A DNA stretch of 64,000 bases, taken from the NCBI GenBank assembly GCA_026120185.1, contig JANUWF010001467.1, positions 186,001-250,000 of the forward strand. Reading direction: 5' to 3'. Source of the DNA: Voacanga thouarsii (taxonomy: Eukaryota > Streptophyta > Magnoliopsida > Gentianales > Apocynaceae). Below, one piece after another: positions 34,411-45,339 of this stretch (position 1 is its first letter; each line of letters begins with the position of its first letter). The translations under genes were made by a program, and so were the position numbers. The notes below the pieces were generated by a model. The model made no database searches. It saw nothing but the letters and a program-made list of their open reading frames with translations, and was not told the origin of the DNA.

Positions 34411-36790
34411 TACATAATCTAGCACAATCTTTAAATCTATAACCTAACACATTTATAAAGATAACCATATCAAAATAACAATCCAACCGTTAGATTTGTT
34501 AAAATTATTAAAAAATATTTTATGACATAATTTGAAAGTAATCAGATACATTTTGCCATATAATATAGTATAATCTCTATATAAAAGCCCAAAACCTAAC
34601 GCATTTACAAAGATAAGGACATCAAATTAATGATCCAACCATTAGATTTGTTAAAATTACTATAAAAAATATTATGACCAAATTTAAAGATAATCTGATA
34701 TATTTTGCCACATAATCACGAATAATCTCTATATAAAAGCAAAAAACCTAATACAATTTTAAATATAACCATATCAAATTAACGATCCAACCATTAGATT
34801 TGTTAAAATTATAAAAAAAATAAAATAAAAGAAGTGTTATGACCAAAATTGAAGGAAATCAGCAAATCTAACAAATCTCTATATAAAAGTCCATAACCTA
34901 ACATATTTATAAATATAAGTATATCATATTAACGATCTAACCGTTAGATTTTTTAAAATTATTAAAAAATATTTTATGATCTAATTTGAAGGTAATCAGA
35001 TACATTTTGCCACATAGTATTGTATAATCTCTATATAAAAACCTATGAGCTAACGCATTTACAAAGATAAGGACATCAAATTAACAATCCAACCTTTGGA
35101 TTAGTTAAAATTACTATAAAAAATATTATAACCAAATTTAAAGATAATTGGATATATTTTACCACATAATCACGAATAATCTCTATATAAAAGTAAAAAA
35201 CCTAATACATTTTTAAATATAACCATATCAAATTAACGATCCAACCGTTAGATTTATTCAAATAATAAAAAAAAAGTATTACGACTAAATTTGAAGGTAA
35301 TCGGATATATTTTCCTGATTGTCTAGGAAATCTCTATATAAAAGTCCATAACCTAACACATTTATAAATATAAGTATATCATATTAACGATCTAACCGTT
35401 AGATTTTTTAAAATTACTAAAAAATATTTTATAACCTAATTTGAAGATAATCAGATATATTTTTCACATAATATAGTATAATCTCTATATAAAAGCCCAT
35501 AAGCTAACGCATTTACAGAGATAAGGACATCAAATTAATGTTCCAACTGTTAGATTAGTTAAAATTACTATAAAAAATATTATGACTAAATTTAAAGATA
35601 ATCGAATATATTTTACCACATAATCTCGAATAATCTCTATATAAAAGCCAAAAATCTAATACATTTTTAAATATAACCATATCAAATTAACGATCCAATT
35701 GTTAGATTTGTTAAAATTATATAAAAAAAAATGTTATGACCAAATTTGAAGGTAATCAGATATATTTTTGCAGATAATCTAGCAAATCTCTATATAAATG
35801 TCCATAACCTAACACATTTATAAATATAAGTATATAATATTAACGATCCAACCGTTAGATTTATTAAAATTACTAAAAAAAATTATATGACCTAATTTTA
35901 AGGTAATTAGATATATTTCCGCATAAATGAGTATAATCTCTATATAAAAGCTAATAACCTAACGCATTTACAAACATAAGGGCATCATATTAATGATCCA
36001 ACCGTTAGATTAGTTAAAATTATTACAAAAAGTATTATAACCAAATTTTAAGGTAATCGGATATATTTTTTCATATAATCTTGAATAATCTCTATATAAA
36101 AGCAAAAAAAATTAATACATTTTTAAATATAAACATATCAAATTAATAATCTAACCGTTAGATTTGTTAAAATCATTTAAAAAAAAGGTGTTATTACCAA
36201 TTTTGAAGGTAATTAGATATATTTTTCTACATAATCTATCATAATCTCTATATAAAAGTCCATAACCTAACATATTTATAAACATAAGCATATCATATTA
36301 ACGATCCAATCATTAAATTTGTTAAAAAAAAATGTGTTATGACATAATTTGAAGATAATCGGATATATTTTGTCACATAATCTCTACATAAAAGCCCATA
36401 ACCTAATGCATTTATAAAAATAAGCATATCAAATTAACGATCCAACCGTTAGATTAGTTAAAATTGAAAAAAAAAAAGGTATTATGACCAAATTTGAAAT
36501 TAATTGGATATATTTTGTACATAATCTAGAATAATCTCTATATAAAAGCAAAAAATTTAACACATTTTTATATATAACCATATTAAATTAACGATCCAAC
36601 CGTTAAATTTATTAAAATCACAAAAAAAAATGTGTTATGATCAAATTTGAAGATAATCAGATATATTTTACAATATAATATATAGTGTAATCTCTATATA
36701 AAAGTTCATAACCTAATACATTTTATAAAGATAAGTACATCAAATTAACAATCCAATCATTAGATTAGTTAAAATTGTAAAAAATGGAGT
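34410..36790. repeat. 152-bp satellite, 16 monomers, A-B-C higher-order order
   Basis: Taking AATCTCTAT (or its closest variant) as the register, monomers start at 34426, 34572, 34724, 34874, 35026, 35178, 35329, 35480, 35632, 35785, 35935, 36087, 36243, 36379, 36533 and 36689. The spacing is 150-156 except 146 for the first interval and 136 at 36243-36379. Every monomer has a CATATC- or GACATC-like block, GATCCAACCGTTAGATT and a GGTAATCGGATATATTTT-like block. They fall into three types after the register: A (CGCATTTACAAAGATAAGGAC), B (TACATTTTTAAATATAACC) and C (CACATTTATAAATATAAG), in the steady order C-A-B. The true period is therefore about 456 bp. Confidence 0.9.
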
Positions 36791-37079
36791 ATCCGTCCTT
36801 ATACAATGGTCGCTAACTATAATCACAAATTGGAGTGTACTAAAATTTATGTACTTCCACTTTCTATTTTTATTTCTCTTTGTTTGATTGTAGAAAGTCG
36901 ATTTTGTTCTAGCTAAATAAAGAATTAGGCAAAGAGTGTACATAAGTACTTGGTCCAAATATATATATATAAATTAATAAAATAGTAATATAAAGATTTG
37001 AACACACAACTATTTAAATATAAACAATTACCTTAACTATGATATCTAAGAAAAGCTTTCATTTTATGTTGATATTCTT

Positions 37080-37382
37080 TAATATTTGATAAAATAAGAA
37101 AAAATATGCTTTTTTCACAGTTTAATGAAACTGTGGGTAATAAAAATTCTTTATCAACAATTTCAAATAAATGTGGCAAAAAGTTATTTTTACCCACACG
37201 ATTTTTAAATCACTGGTAAAAAAGAACTTTTACCTACAAAAATATAGTTGTGGCAAAATAAAATATTACGAAAAAGATTTATATGCCACGGAATTCAAAA
37301 CTGTAGCAAAAAGCAAGTTTTCACCACAAATTTTTCTATGTTGCAAATAAAAGTGTTGCCAAAAGCCATTTTTTTTGTAGTG
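37080..37382. repeat. Right subterminal region and TIR of CACTA element
   Basis: This holds repeated TGTGGCAAAA, ACTGTGGGTAA, ACTGTAGCAAAAA and GTTGCCAAAAG motifs. They mirror the TTGCCACGG and TTTTTGCCAC motifs of the left end, as expected for CACTA subterminal binding sites. The last 30 bases are the right TIR. The interior 36790-37080 has no gene. Confidence 0.75.
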
Positions 37383-37385
37383 ATA

Positions 37386-38131
37386 GGGAGGTTAAGCTAT
37401 ATAAATAGGCATTTGCATGCACATTTTAATACTTTATTCTACTTTTTTTTTCCTTAACTAAATAACTTTATTAGTAAAATCAAACTAAGTACATAATAAA
37501 TAAAAGTCTAAAATAAGCAATAAAAATATCATTACTTTATAAACTTAAATTAGTTTAACAAAGTACAAAAAAAAAAAAAAAGAAAAACAAACAAACAAAC
37601 AAACACAAATAATTTGTAAAGTTTTGTGATCTTCGACTTCAAATGTGAGAGAAACTAGAGGATGTCTGATTAACATAAGAGACTACAGAGAATAGGGAAA
37701 GGACAAGAATAGAAGGAAAGAATAGTTTTGTGATCTAATAACTATTATAAGTATTTATATATTTTGGTAGACTTGGCTCATTCAGAATATTTTTTAATTT
37801 TTTTATTAGTAAAAGAATTCACAACTATTATTCAAAGGTACACATAAGACTCATGACTGAAGAAAGATTCGAACTTGAGTCTCTAATTACATTGTCGTAT
37901 CTTGGTAAGGATGATGTGGGAGTAGCAAATTACTTACATGATAAAATATCATGTAAGAATATTTTATCCCAATTTGCTCTCAAAAAGAAAAAAAGAAGTC
38001 AAGTGATTCCTATTCCTAAACATACTATGCTCATTAGACAGAAAGTTAGAGAGTTCTGTATATAATGGTTTTAATTTCCCTTTTCATACTTATTGTAATC
38101 ACATCTAAATAATTGTGATATTGATTGATTG
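37386..38131. other. Intergenic, no supported gene
   Basis: AT-rich DNA with an A run at 37568-37581 and a short (CAAA)n tract. A plus-strand frame at 37853-38065 has ordinary composition but no family that I recognise. Confidence 0.45.
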
Positions 38132-38136
38132 CATTT

Positions 38137-38475
38137 TGTTATGAATACAGTAGTGGAGAATTCACTAATTTTATTAGTGAAAAAATGTATATGGATATCC
38201 ACCATTAACACCACTAATACATATTAGTGGAGTTAGTGAAGAAACCACTAATACATATTAGTGGAATTAGTGGAAATAGATGATTAACTATACTAACAGA
38301 GCTCTATAAATAGAGCTCTTCCCCAAACTTGAGAGATATACCAATTGTGAGAGAATTGTTGGAGAAAATTGTGAGAGAAAAGAAAGAGAGAAATTTGAAA
38401 AAATTATTGTACAAATAATAGTCAGAAATTTATTGTGTGTAGATTTTATTCTACCACTGTCAAAATTTTATAACA
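38137..38475 (+). repeat. 5' LTR of copia element B
   Basis: A 339-bp terminal repeat starting TGTTATGAAT and ending TTTTATAACA. A TATA box (TATAAATAG, 38305-38313) is present. Two near-identical ACCACTAATACATATTAGTGGA blocks sit upstream of it. Confidence 0.9.
38305..38313 (+). promoter_or_regulatory. LTR TATA box, element B
   Basis: TATAAATAG flanked by AGAGCTC on both sides, as in A and C. Confidence 0.55.
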
Positions 38476-38575
38476 CGTTATTAGCACGAATCTTTACTAT
38501 TTTCAAATCTAGAAGACTAAAGTACGAATTGTTGCCGTTACAAAAGCCAGAATATTAAAGGTACGCATTTATTGA

Positions 38576-39614
38576 TTCCTATAGCTAATTTTACTAAATT
38601 CGAATTTGTAACCCTTGATATTTTTGAAAAAAATTATATATTATGGGTTCTCGATGTAGAAATGCATCCAAATGCTGAAGGCCATAATGAAATTATTAAA
38701 GAAAAGAATAGTGCATCTGCATAACAAAAGGCCAAAGTTTTGATTTTTATCCGTCGTCATCTCGACGAAAATTTGAAAATGAAATATCTTACCGAAAAAG
38801 ATCCATATGTCCTGTGGATAAATTTAAAAGAAATATTTGACCACCTAAAGATAGTCGTACTACCAACTGCACAATATGAATAGTTGCATCTGAGGTTGCA
38901 AAATTTTAAAACCGTGAATGAATATAACTCCGTCATGTATAAAATTACATCTTAATTCAAATTATACAGAGAAAAAGTTACTAATGAAGATATGCTGGAG
39001 AAGACATTCTCCACTTTTTATACCTCAAATATTATTCTACAGCAATAATATCGAGATAAAGGGTATATAAAATTTATTGATTGAATTATTGTCCTTCTCA
39101 TTGCAGAAAAAAATGATGAGTTATTATTGAAAAATCATGAAACCAGATTAACTGGCTCAATAGCACTCCCAGAAGTGAATGTTGTTGACTCCAGCAGAAG
39201 TCATAGCCATAGTCGTAGTCATGGTCGTAGTTGTGGCCATGGTCGTGGTATGGTCGTGGACACGCTCAATATTTTCTTTATCAAAGTAATAATGAAGTTG
39301 TAAAAAATATTGGTCACCTGAAGTGGAAAAAAAAAAGATAATAAGGGGGAAAAAAAGAAATGCAATAAAATTATGAGGATAAGTGTTATAGATGTAGCAT
39401 GAAAGGTCATTGGCCACGTAACTGTCGTACGGTTAAGTATTTAGTGGAATTATATCAAGTTTTACTAGAAAAGAAAAATAAAAATGTTGAAGCAAATTTT
39501 TCTCAACATCCAGTTAATGATGCTGACGACGATGATATTGATCCAAAAGATCTTAATATCAATATTACCCATATGAATTATCTGATTTTTTCGCGCACCC
39601 AGACGGTAGGATAG
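38576..39614 (+). pseudogene. gag of copia element B, broken
   Basis: The start codon is lost: ATAGCTAATTTTACTAAATT aligns with the ATGGCTAAT start of C. Later landmarks are recognisable, including RRHLDENLKM-like sequence near 38755 and the zinc knuckle CYRCSMKGHWPRNC near 39390-39430, followed by the acidic tail. Multiple in-frame stops occur. Confidence 0.85.
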
Positions 39615-39730
39615 ACCATTTAATTAGTGATGGCAGTGTTCATAAGAACTAATGTCTCACCCAAATATTTTTATAAATTTTTATTATATTCTAATAATAT
39701 TTACGTTTGTATATATATATTTTTGTTCAG

Positions 39731-42700
39731 ATGGCTGTTTTTACAGATAATGTATGTATTATTGATAGTGGAACTACACCAATCATACTAAAAAATGAAA
39801 AATATTTTTTTTTATCTCAAAATGAGAGAAATAAATATTTATACTATAAACGGTAGTACAAATTTGATTGAAGGCTCCGAAAGAACTAATATATTATTGC
39901 CTGAAGGAACAACAATTAATATTGATAAAATACTATTTTTCTCAAAATCCAAAAGAAATTTATTAAGTTTTAAAGATATCCGTAGAAATGTGTATCATGT
40001 TAAAACAAATGAGCAAAATGGTATTGAACATCTTTATATTACTCAAATTAATTTATGTAAAAAATTTGTATTAGAAATACTACCGTTTTTTTTCTATTGG
40101 CTTATATTTTATAAAAATATGTACAATTAAAATTCATCATTTAGTAAATTAGAAGTTTACAAATCCTACTACTTTTAGCATTTGGTATGGCCAGTTTGGT
40201 CATCTGAGATCTACCATGATGGGAAGAATAATTGAGAATACACATGGTCATCCATTAAAAAATAAAAAGATATTGACATCAGAAAAATTTTTATATACTG
40301 CATGTTCCTTAGGAAAATTAATTATTAGACCATCACTAGTAAAAATAGGAGTTGAAAGTCTTACATTTCTTGAACGGATTTACGGAGATATTTGTGGACT
40401 TATTCATCCACCATGTGGACCATTCAGATATTTTATGGTCTTAATTGATGCATCATCTTAATGGTCATATGTGTGTTTATTATTTACTCACCACCTGACG
40501 TTTGAGAGATTACTTGGTTAAATAATTAAATTACGAGCACAATTTCCTAACTATCAAATTAAAAATATCATTTGGAAAATGCTGGTAAATTTTCATCACA
40601 TGCTTTTATGCATATTGTATGTCAATTAGGATTAATGTTGAACATCCTGTAACTTATGTTCATACACAAAATGATTTTGATAAATCTTTAATTAAAAGAT
40701 TACAATTAATTATTAGATCATTATTAATGAGAACAAATCTCTCAACGTCTGCCTGGGGACATGCTATTTTACATATTGCAGCACTTGTACGTATAAGACC
40801 AACTAGTTATCATAAATTCTCTCCTTTGCAATTAGCTTTTAGTTCAAAACCAAATATTACTCATTTAAAATTTTTTTGGTATGTTGTATATATTTCAATT
40901 ACACCAAACCAACGTACAAAGATGGATCCTCAAAGAAGAAAGAGGATATACGTTAGATATGATTCTCCCTCTATTATCAGGTATATTGAACCCCTGACAG
41001 GAGATGTATTCACAGCAAGATTTCCTGATTATTATTTTGATGAATTATTTTTCCTTAAATTAGAGAGAGAACATAAACAGTATGAGAAAGATATTGCTTG
41101 GATAACATCATTAAATTATTTTTATTCGCGCACAAGCGTATATGAACTTGAAGTTCAAAAGATAATTCATTTACAAAACATTGCAAATCAAATATCAAAC
41201 GCTTTTGTTGACTCCAAAAGAGTAACAAAATCGCATATTCTAACTATAAATGCCCCTATTCGAATTAAAGTTCCAGTAGGACAAAAGATTATACTTATAG
41301 TTGCTGAGTCAAAAGAACACCAAAAGTGTGTCCGACCTCTTGGTTCTAAAGATAAAAATTCTCGAAAGAAAAGAGTATTAAATGATCTAAATGATTATAT
41401 TGAAGAAAAGAATGATAAAGGCCAAGAGAGAATTGATGACAAAAATAAAAGAATCAGAAATTGATGAAAGTAACACTGAAATTTCTATTAATTATACCAT
41501 TTTAAGTATAAATTATAATCAGATAGAAACAGTTATTGATAATATATTTGCATACAATATATCTCTTGATGTTACACAGGATAATGATGATCCTAAACCA
41601 ATATCAGTTGATGAATGTCGGCATAGAAAAGATTGGCTACAACGGAAAGACGCGATTCAATCGGAGTTAAATGCACTTACAAAACATGAAGTCTTAGGAC
41701 TTGTAGTCCGAACACCGAAAGATGTAAAACATGTTGGTTACAAATGGATAATTGTACGAAAACGTAATGAAAATAATGAAATCGTATGATATAAAGTACG
41801 GTTAGTAGTCCAAGATTTTTCAGAAAGACTATGTATTGATTATGATGAAACTTATTCTCTTATTATTGATGCTATTACACTCTGATATCTTATTAGTTTG
41901 GCAGCACATGAAAAAATAAATATGTGCCTATTAGATGTTGTCACTGCTTACTTGTATGGAAATTTTAAAAATGATGTTTATATGAAAATCCCCAAAGGAT
42001 TTCGCATGCCCAAAGCATATAAAATTTTTCTTCATGAAAATTACGCCATCAAGTTGCAGAAATTATTATATGACTTGAAGTAATTTGGGCGCATGTGGTT
42101 CAATCGTCTTAGTAAATATTTATTGAAAATAGGATTTAAAAGAGACCAAGTATGTCCATGCGTTTTTATTAAGAAATCTAATTCTAAATTTGTGATATTA
42201 GCTATATATTGATGATATTAATCTTATTGGAACTCCAGAAGAGCTCCAAGAAATAATTGATTATTTAAAAAGAGAATTCGAAATCAAAGATTTTGATAAA
42301 ACTAAATTTTACCTTAGTTTACAAATTGAATATCTGGAAAGTGGAACATTTATTCATTAATCATTATATACAGCAAATGTCTTAAAAAAAATTTACATGA
42401 ACAAAGTACATTCATTGAGTATTTCAATGATTGTCCGGTTATTAGATGTGAATAAAGATCATTTCCGACCTCAAGAAAATGATGAAGAATTCATTGGTCC
42501 TAAAGTACTATATCTTAGTGCAATTGGCACCTTAATGTATCTTGCTAATAATACACGACCTGATATTGCATTTGTTGTTAATTTATTAACAAGATTTAGT
42601 TCTTCGCCAACACGACGACATTAGAATGAAATTAAACAAGTTTTTCGATATCTCCAAGGTACAATTGATCTCGAATTATTTTATTCAAATAAAATCAGCT

Positions 42701-43230
42701 CAACATTGATAGGTTACGCAGATGCTGGTTATTTATCTTATCCACATAAAGCACGTTCTCAAACAGGTTATCTATTTACATGTGGAAACATTGCTATATC
42801 ATGGCTTTTTACAAAACAATCTATAGCAGTTACTTCTTCAAATCATGTTAAAATTATAACCATTCATGAAGCAAGTCGAGAATGTATATAGTTAAGATCA
42901 ATGATTCATTATATCCAAAAAAAAGTTGTGGATTATCATCTAGAAAAGATATTTTAACTCATCTTTATGAAAACAATGCAATTTGCATAACTCAATTATA
43001 AGAAGGGTATATTAAAGGAGATCGAACAAAACATATTTCACCAAAATTCTTCTTTACTCATGAACTCTAGAAGAAATGTGAAATTGATGTGCTACAAATT
43101 CGATTATGTGACAACCTGACAGATATTTTTACAAAGACTTTACTGACTGCAACATTTGAAAAGTTAATATATAAAATCGATATGCATCGGTTCAAAGATT
43201 TAAATAGATCATCTCATCAGGGAAAGTAAT
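39731..43230 (+). pseudogene. pol of copia element B, heavily decayed
   Basis: Protease (IIDSGTT) near 39760. GAG-pre-integrase near 40180-40290. Integrase 40330-41050, with the DAS motif near 40448 followed by a stop. RT about 41600-42350, where the YVDD site near 42205 is hit by a one-base loss. RNase H about 42480-43230. At least ten stops or frameshifts are scattered throughout, including TGA 41787, TAA 42082 and TAG 42889. It reads like a degraded copy of element C. Confidence 0.88.
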
Positions 43231-43347
43231 AAACAGACATATAAAATAGTGTACTCTTTTTCTTTCACTAGATTTTTTTCACTGAATTTTTATCTAATAA
43301 GGTTTTAACGAGACATATTTTTTATATAATGGACATTCAAGAGGGAG

Positions 43348-43629
43348 TGTTTTGAATACATTAGTGGAAAAATATATATAGAAATCCACCAGTAACACCA
43401 CTAATACATATTAGTGGAGTTAGTGGAGGCACTACTAATACATATTAGTAAAATTAGTGGAAATAGATTATTAACTCCACTAATAGAACTCTTCCCCAAA
43501 CTTGGAAAAATATACCAATTGTAAGAGAATTGTTGGAAAAAGAGAAGTTTGAAGAAATTATTGTGTAAATAATAGTGAAAGATTTATTGTGTGTAGATTT
43601 TATTCTGTCACTACTAAAATTTTATAATA
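43348..43629 (+). repeat. 3' LTR of copia element B (deleted)
   Basis: 282 bp. It starts TGTTTTGAATACA and ends TATAATA (from TATAACA). It lacks the CTCTATAAATAGAG segment found in the 5' LTR. Confidence 0.85.
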
Positions 43630-43633
43630 CATT

Positions 43634-43851
43634 CTTATTTTTTACTTGGCAAGTTGGAGGGGGACAAAAACCGATGTACGCTTTTATCAATTTTAAATTG
43701 GCCCTTCAAATACTTTAAAGTTTCTATCTGGCCCTTGAAAAACTATTGCTCTCACACTTACAACTTCCGAAACTTTTCAATTAAGAGCTCTCAATAACAA
43801 AATAGGATATTGCAAGGGTGAATTCAAGCTATCCAAAAAAAATAAAATACA

Positions 43852-43902
<51 letters not shown>

Positions 43903-44090
43903 CTTTTAGAATTTTTCTCAAATATATACATTATAAAGGCGTAATTGAAAGGGTCCCAAAAAAAAAAACAACAACGACTTACCCTTTTAAAAGCTTATTT
44001 CTCTTCAAATAAAATTTCCATTAATCTCTTACTTTATCATTCTAACTCCGTATTTTCTTTAATAACTGAATCACACACTATTGCATGAAT
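43634..44090. repeat. Dispersed repeat, copy 2
   Basis: The counterpart of 190-635. It starts directly at the right edge of copia B and contains a (TAA)n microsatellite at 43855-43900 where copy 1 has C-rich low-complexity sequence. Confidence 0.65.
43855..43900. repeat. (TAA)n microsatellite
   Basis: About 15 uninterrupted TAA units. Confidence 0.95.
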
Positions 44091-44685
44091 ATAGTTATCA
44101 ATTGTTCCTTCAAAAACTTAATGGAAAATTGGGTTAAAAAAAATGGAAAAGTGGCCATCAATTGCTATTAAAATCAAGATCGGTAAAAATTTTAACGGAG
44201 ATAGCAAATTGAAATAATTTTAAAAGTCTAAGTACCAGTTATCAAAAATTTGAAAATTAAGAGTTAATTACAGTTACATCCTTCGGGTATAACCAAACTA
44301 CAATTTGATCCCTTTATTTGAGTCAAACTACATAAAGATCCCTCACGTTGTTAATTTTATAAAAATTTAGTCCTTGCCGTTAGTTGACATGGTTGACCGT
44401 TTCTTACAAGATGTCCATTTTGCCGTCAAAACCTTATCCATAACCAGTGCTTTACACCCCACATTTATTAAATTATTTTTCATAAAAAGGGATAATCAAA
44501 GTCATCGTTGCAGCCGCAAGTTTCAAAGTTTTAATCTTTTCAAAACGAAAAGAGACCACAAAGAGAAATATACCTGAGAGAAGCAAACTATTGATGAAAA
44601 ATTCGATGATGTCAAAATGAATTCACAAAAAAGCAAGTATGATTTGGTATTTGAATACTTATATTGAGTGTCAGGAACTCACGAA
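44091..44685. other. Intergenic, common plant repeat-like sequence
   Basis: The segment 44270-44450 (TTACATCCTTCGGGTATAAC, TTTGATCCCTTTATTTGAG, TTTAGTCCTTGCCGTTAG) has the look of a widespread plant non-coding repeat. No gene. Confidence 0.4.
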
Positions 44686-44689
44686 TGTT

Positions 44690-44942
44690 TGCGATCAGAA
44701 GAAATCCCATGTGGAGTTAACAAAGTTCCCATTGCTGTCTTTGGTTTGTTGGGTCTACAAGTACTAGTAGATTTCTGAGGATCATAGATGAAAATCCGGA
44801 GGGGAGAGGGGGCCGGGCCGGGGATGGAAGGAATACTTGGATGGGAGTGATGGCATAGAGGACACGAGAAGGGGAACGAAAAGGAAGAGAGTCGCAAAGA
44901 GAGAGTTTGGGGGAAACAGAGAACAAAAGGAAGCAGAGCCAT
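44690..44942 (-). other. Possible orphan first exon with transit-like N-terminus
   Basis: The minus-strand frame from the ATG at 44942 encodes about 84 residues rich in Ser, Pro and Leu with few acidic residues, like a plastid or mitochondrial transit peptide. It ends in a consensus donor (ATTC then GTGAGT) near 44690. I cannot find a following exon. It could be a dead 5' exon or chance. Confidence 0.3.
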
Positions 44943-45339
44943 GAAGGAGGCTATAAGGGACGAAACAAAATTATGGAAAGAAGTCTTAAGAAAAAAAGGA
45001 TTAAATTGAGATGAATCTATTAAAATTTAATAAAATATTATTAAATATGAAATTTAATAATTAATAAAAAAATATAATATATTATGAGTATATAATAATT
45101 TTTAAAAATTAAAAATTATTTAAATAATATTATTTTAAATTAAAATTTTAATTTGGATTAAAAAAAACTTTCCAAATATAGCTAGTACATAACAAAACAA
45201 AATGAAACAATATACTATTTATATTATTCACTTCCATATAGTACAAAATGAAATTTCTTATTTCATCTCCCCAAAAATCACATGGCTTTACTATTCTTGG
45301 AATTAATCAATAGAGGACACTGATTCAATTTACATCAAA
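44943..45339. other. 3' flank of CslG gene, no feature seen
   Basis: AT-rich. The minus-strand transcript of the CslG gene should end here. AATAAA-like signals are too common to choose one. Confidence 0.4.

Larger units (their letters stand above)
28050..37382. mobile_element. 9.3-kb CACTA-type transposon, apparently non-autonomous
   Basis: The left end (28050-28079) begins CACTACAAAAAAAGTGAC and the right end, reversed (37382-37353), begins CACTACAAAAAAAATGGC. 27 of the 30 terminal positions match. Both are flanked by ATA (28047-28049, 37383-37385), the 3-bp duplication expected for CACTA elements. Subterminal regions carry repeated TGGCAAAA/TTTTGCCAC-type motifs. I found no transposase (TNPD-like) frame. 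The inside holds an MTP exon, a secretory-type first exon, minisatellites and a large satellite. This looks like a defective carrier that picked up host exons, although an older composite of nested insertions cannot be excluded. Confidence 0.85.
38137..43629 (+). mobile_element. Ty1/copia element B (plus strand), old
   Basis: A third member of the A/C family, in plus orientation. The 5' LTR is 38137-38475. The 3' LTR is 43348-43629, shortened by a deletion that removes the TATA region. The flanks are CATTT (38132-38136) and CATTC (43630-43634), a decayed TSD. CGTTATTAGCACGAAT follows the 5' LTR where A and C have CGTTATCAGCACGAG, and GACATTCAAGAGGGAG precedes the 3' LTR. The coding region is recognisable from gag to RNase H but has many stops. 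The LTRs differ far more from each other than those of A or C, so this is the oldest of the three. Confidence 0.92.

Noticed and set aside
34410..36790. CRISPR-like array
   Set aside because: Monomers are long, adjacent and similar throughout, with no unique spacers, and the genome is a plant. It is a satellite.
37853..38065. 70-codon plus-strand frame
   Set aside because: Ordinary composition and no known family, in repeat-like sequence; insufficient to call a gene.
39157..39417. Antisense frames over the gag His/Arg/Gly-rich stretch (also at 20683-20913 and 57492-57774)
   Set aside because: They are mirror frames of the same low-complexity gag segment in elements A, B and C.
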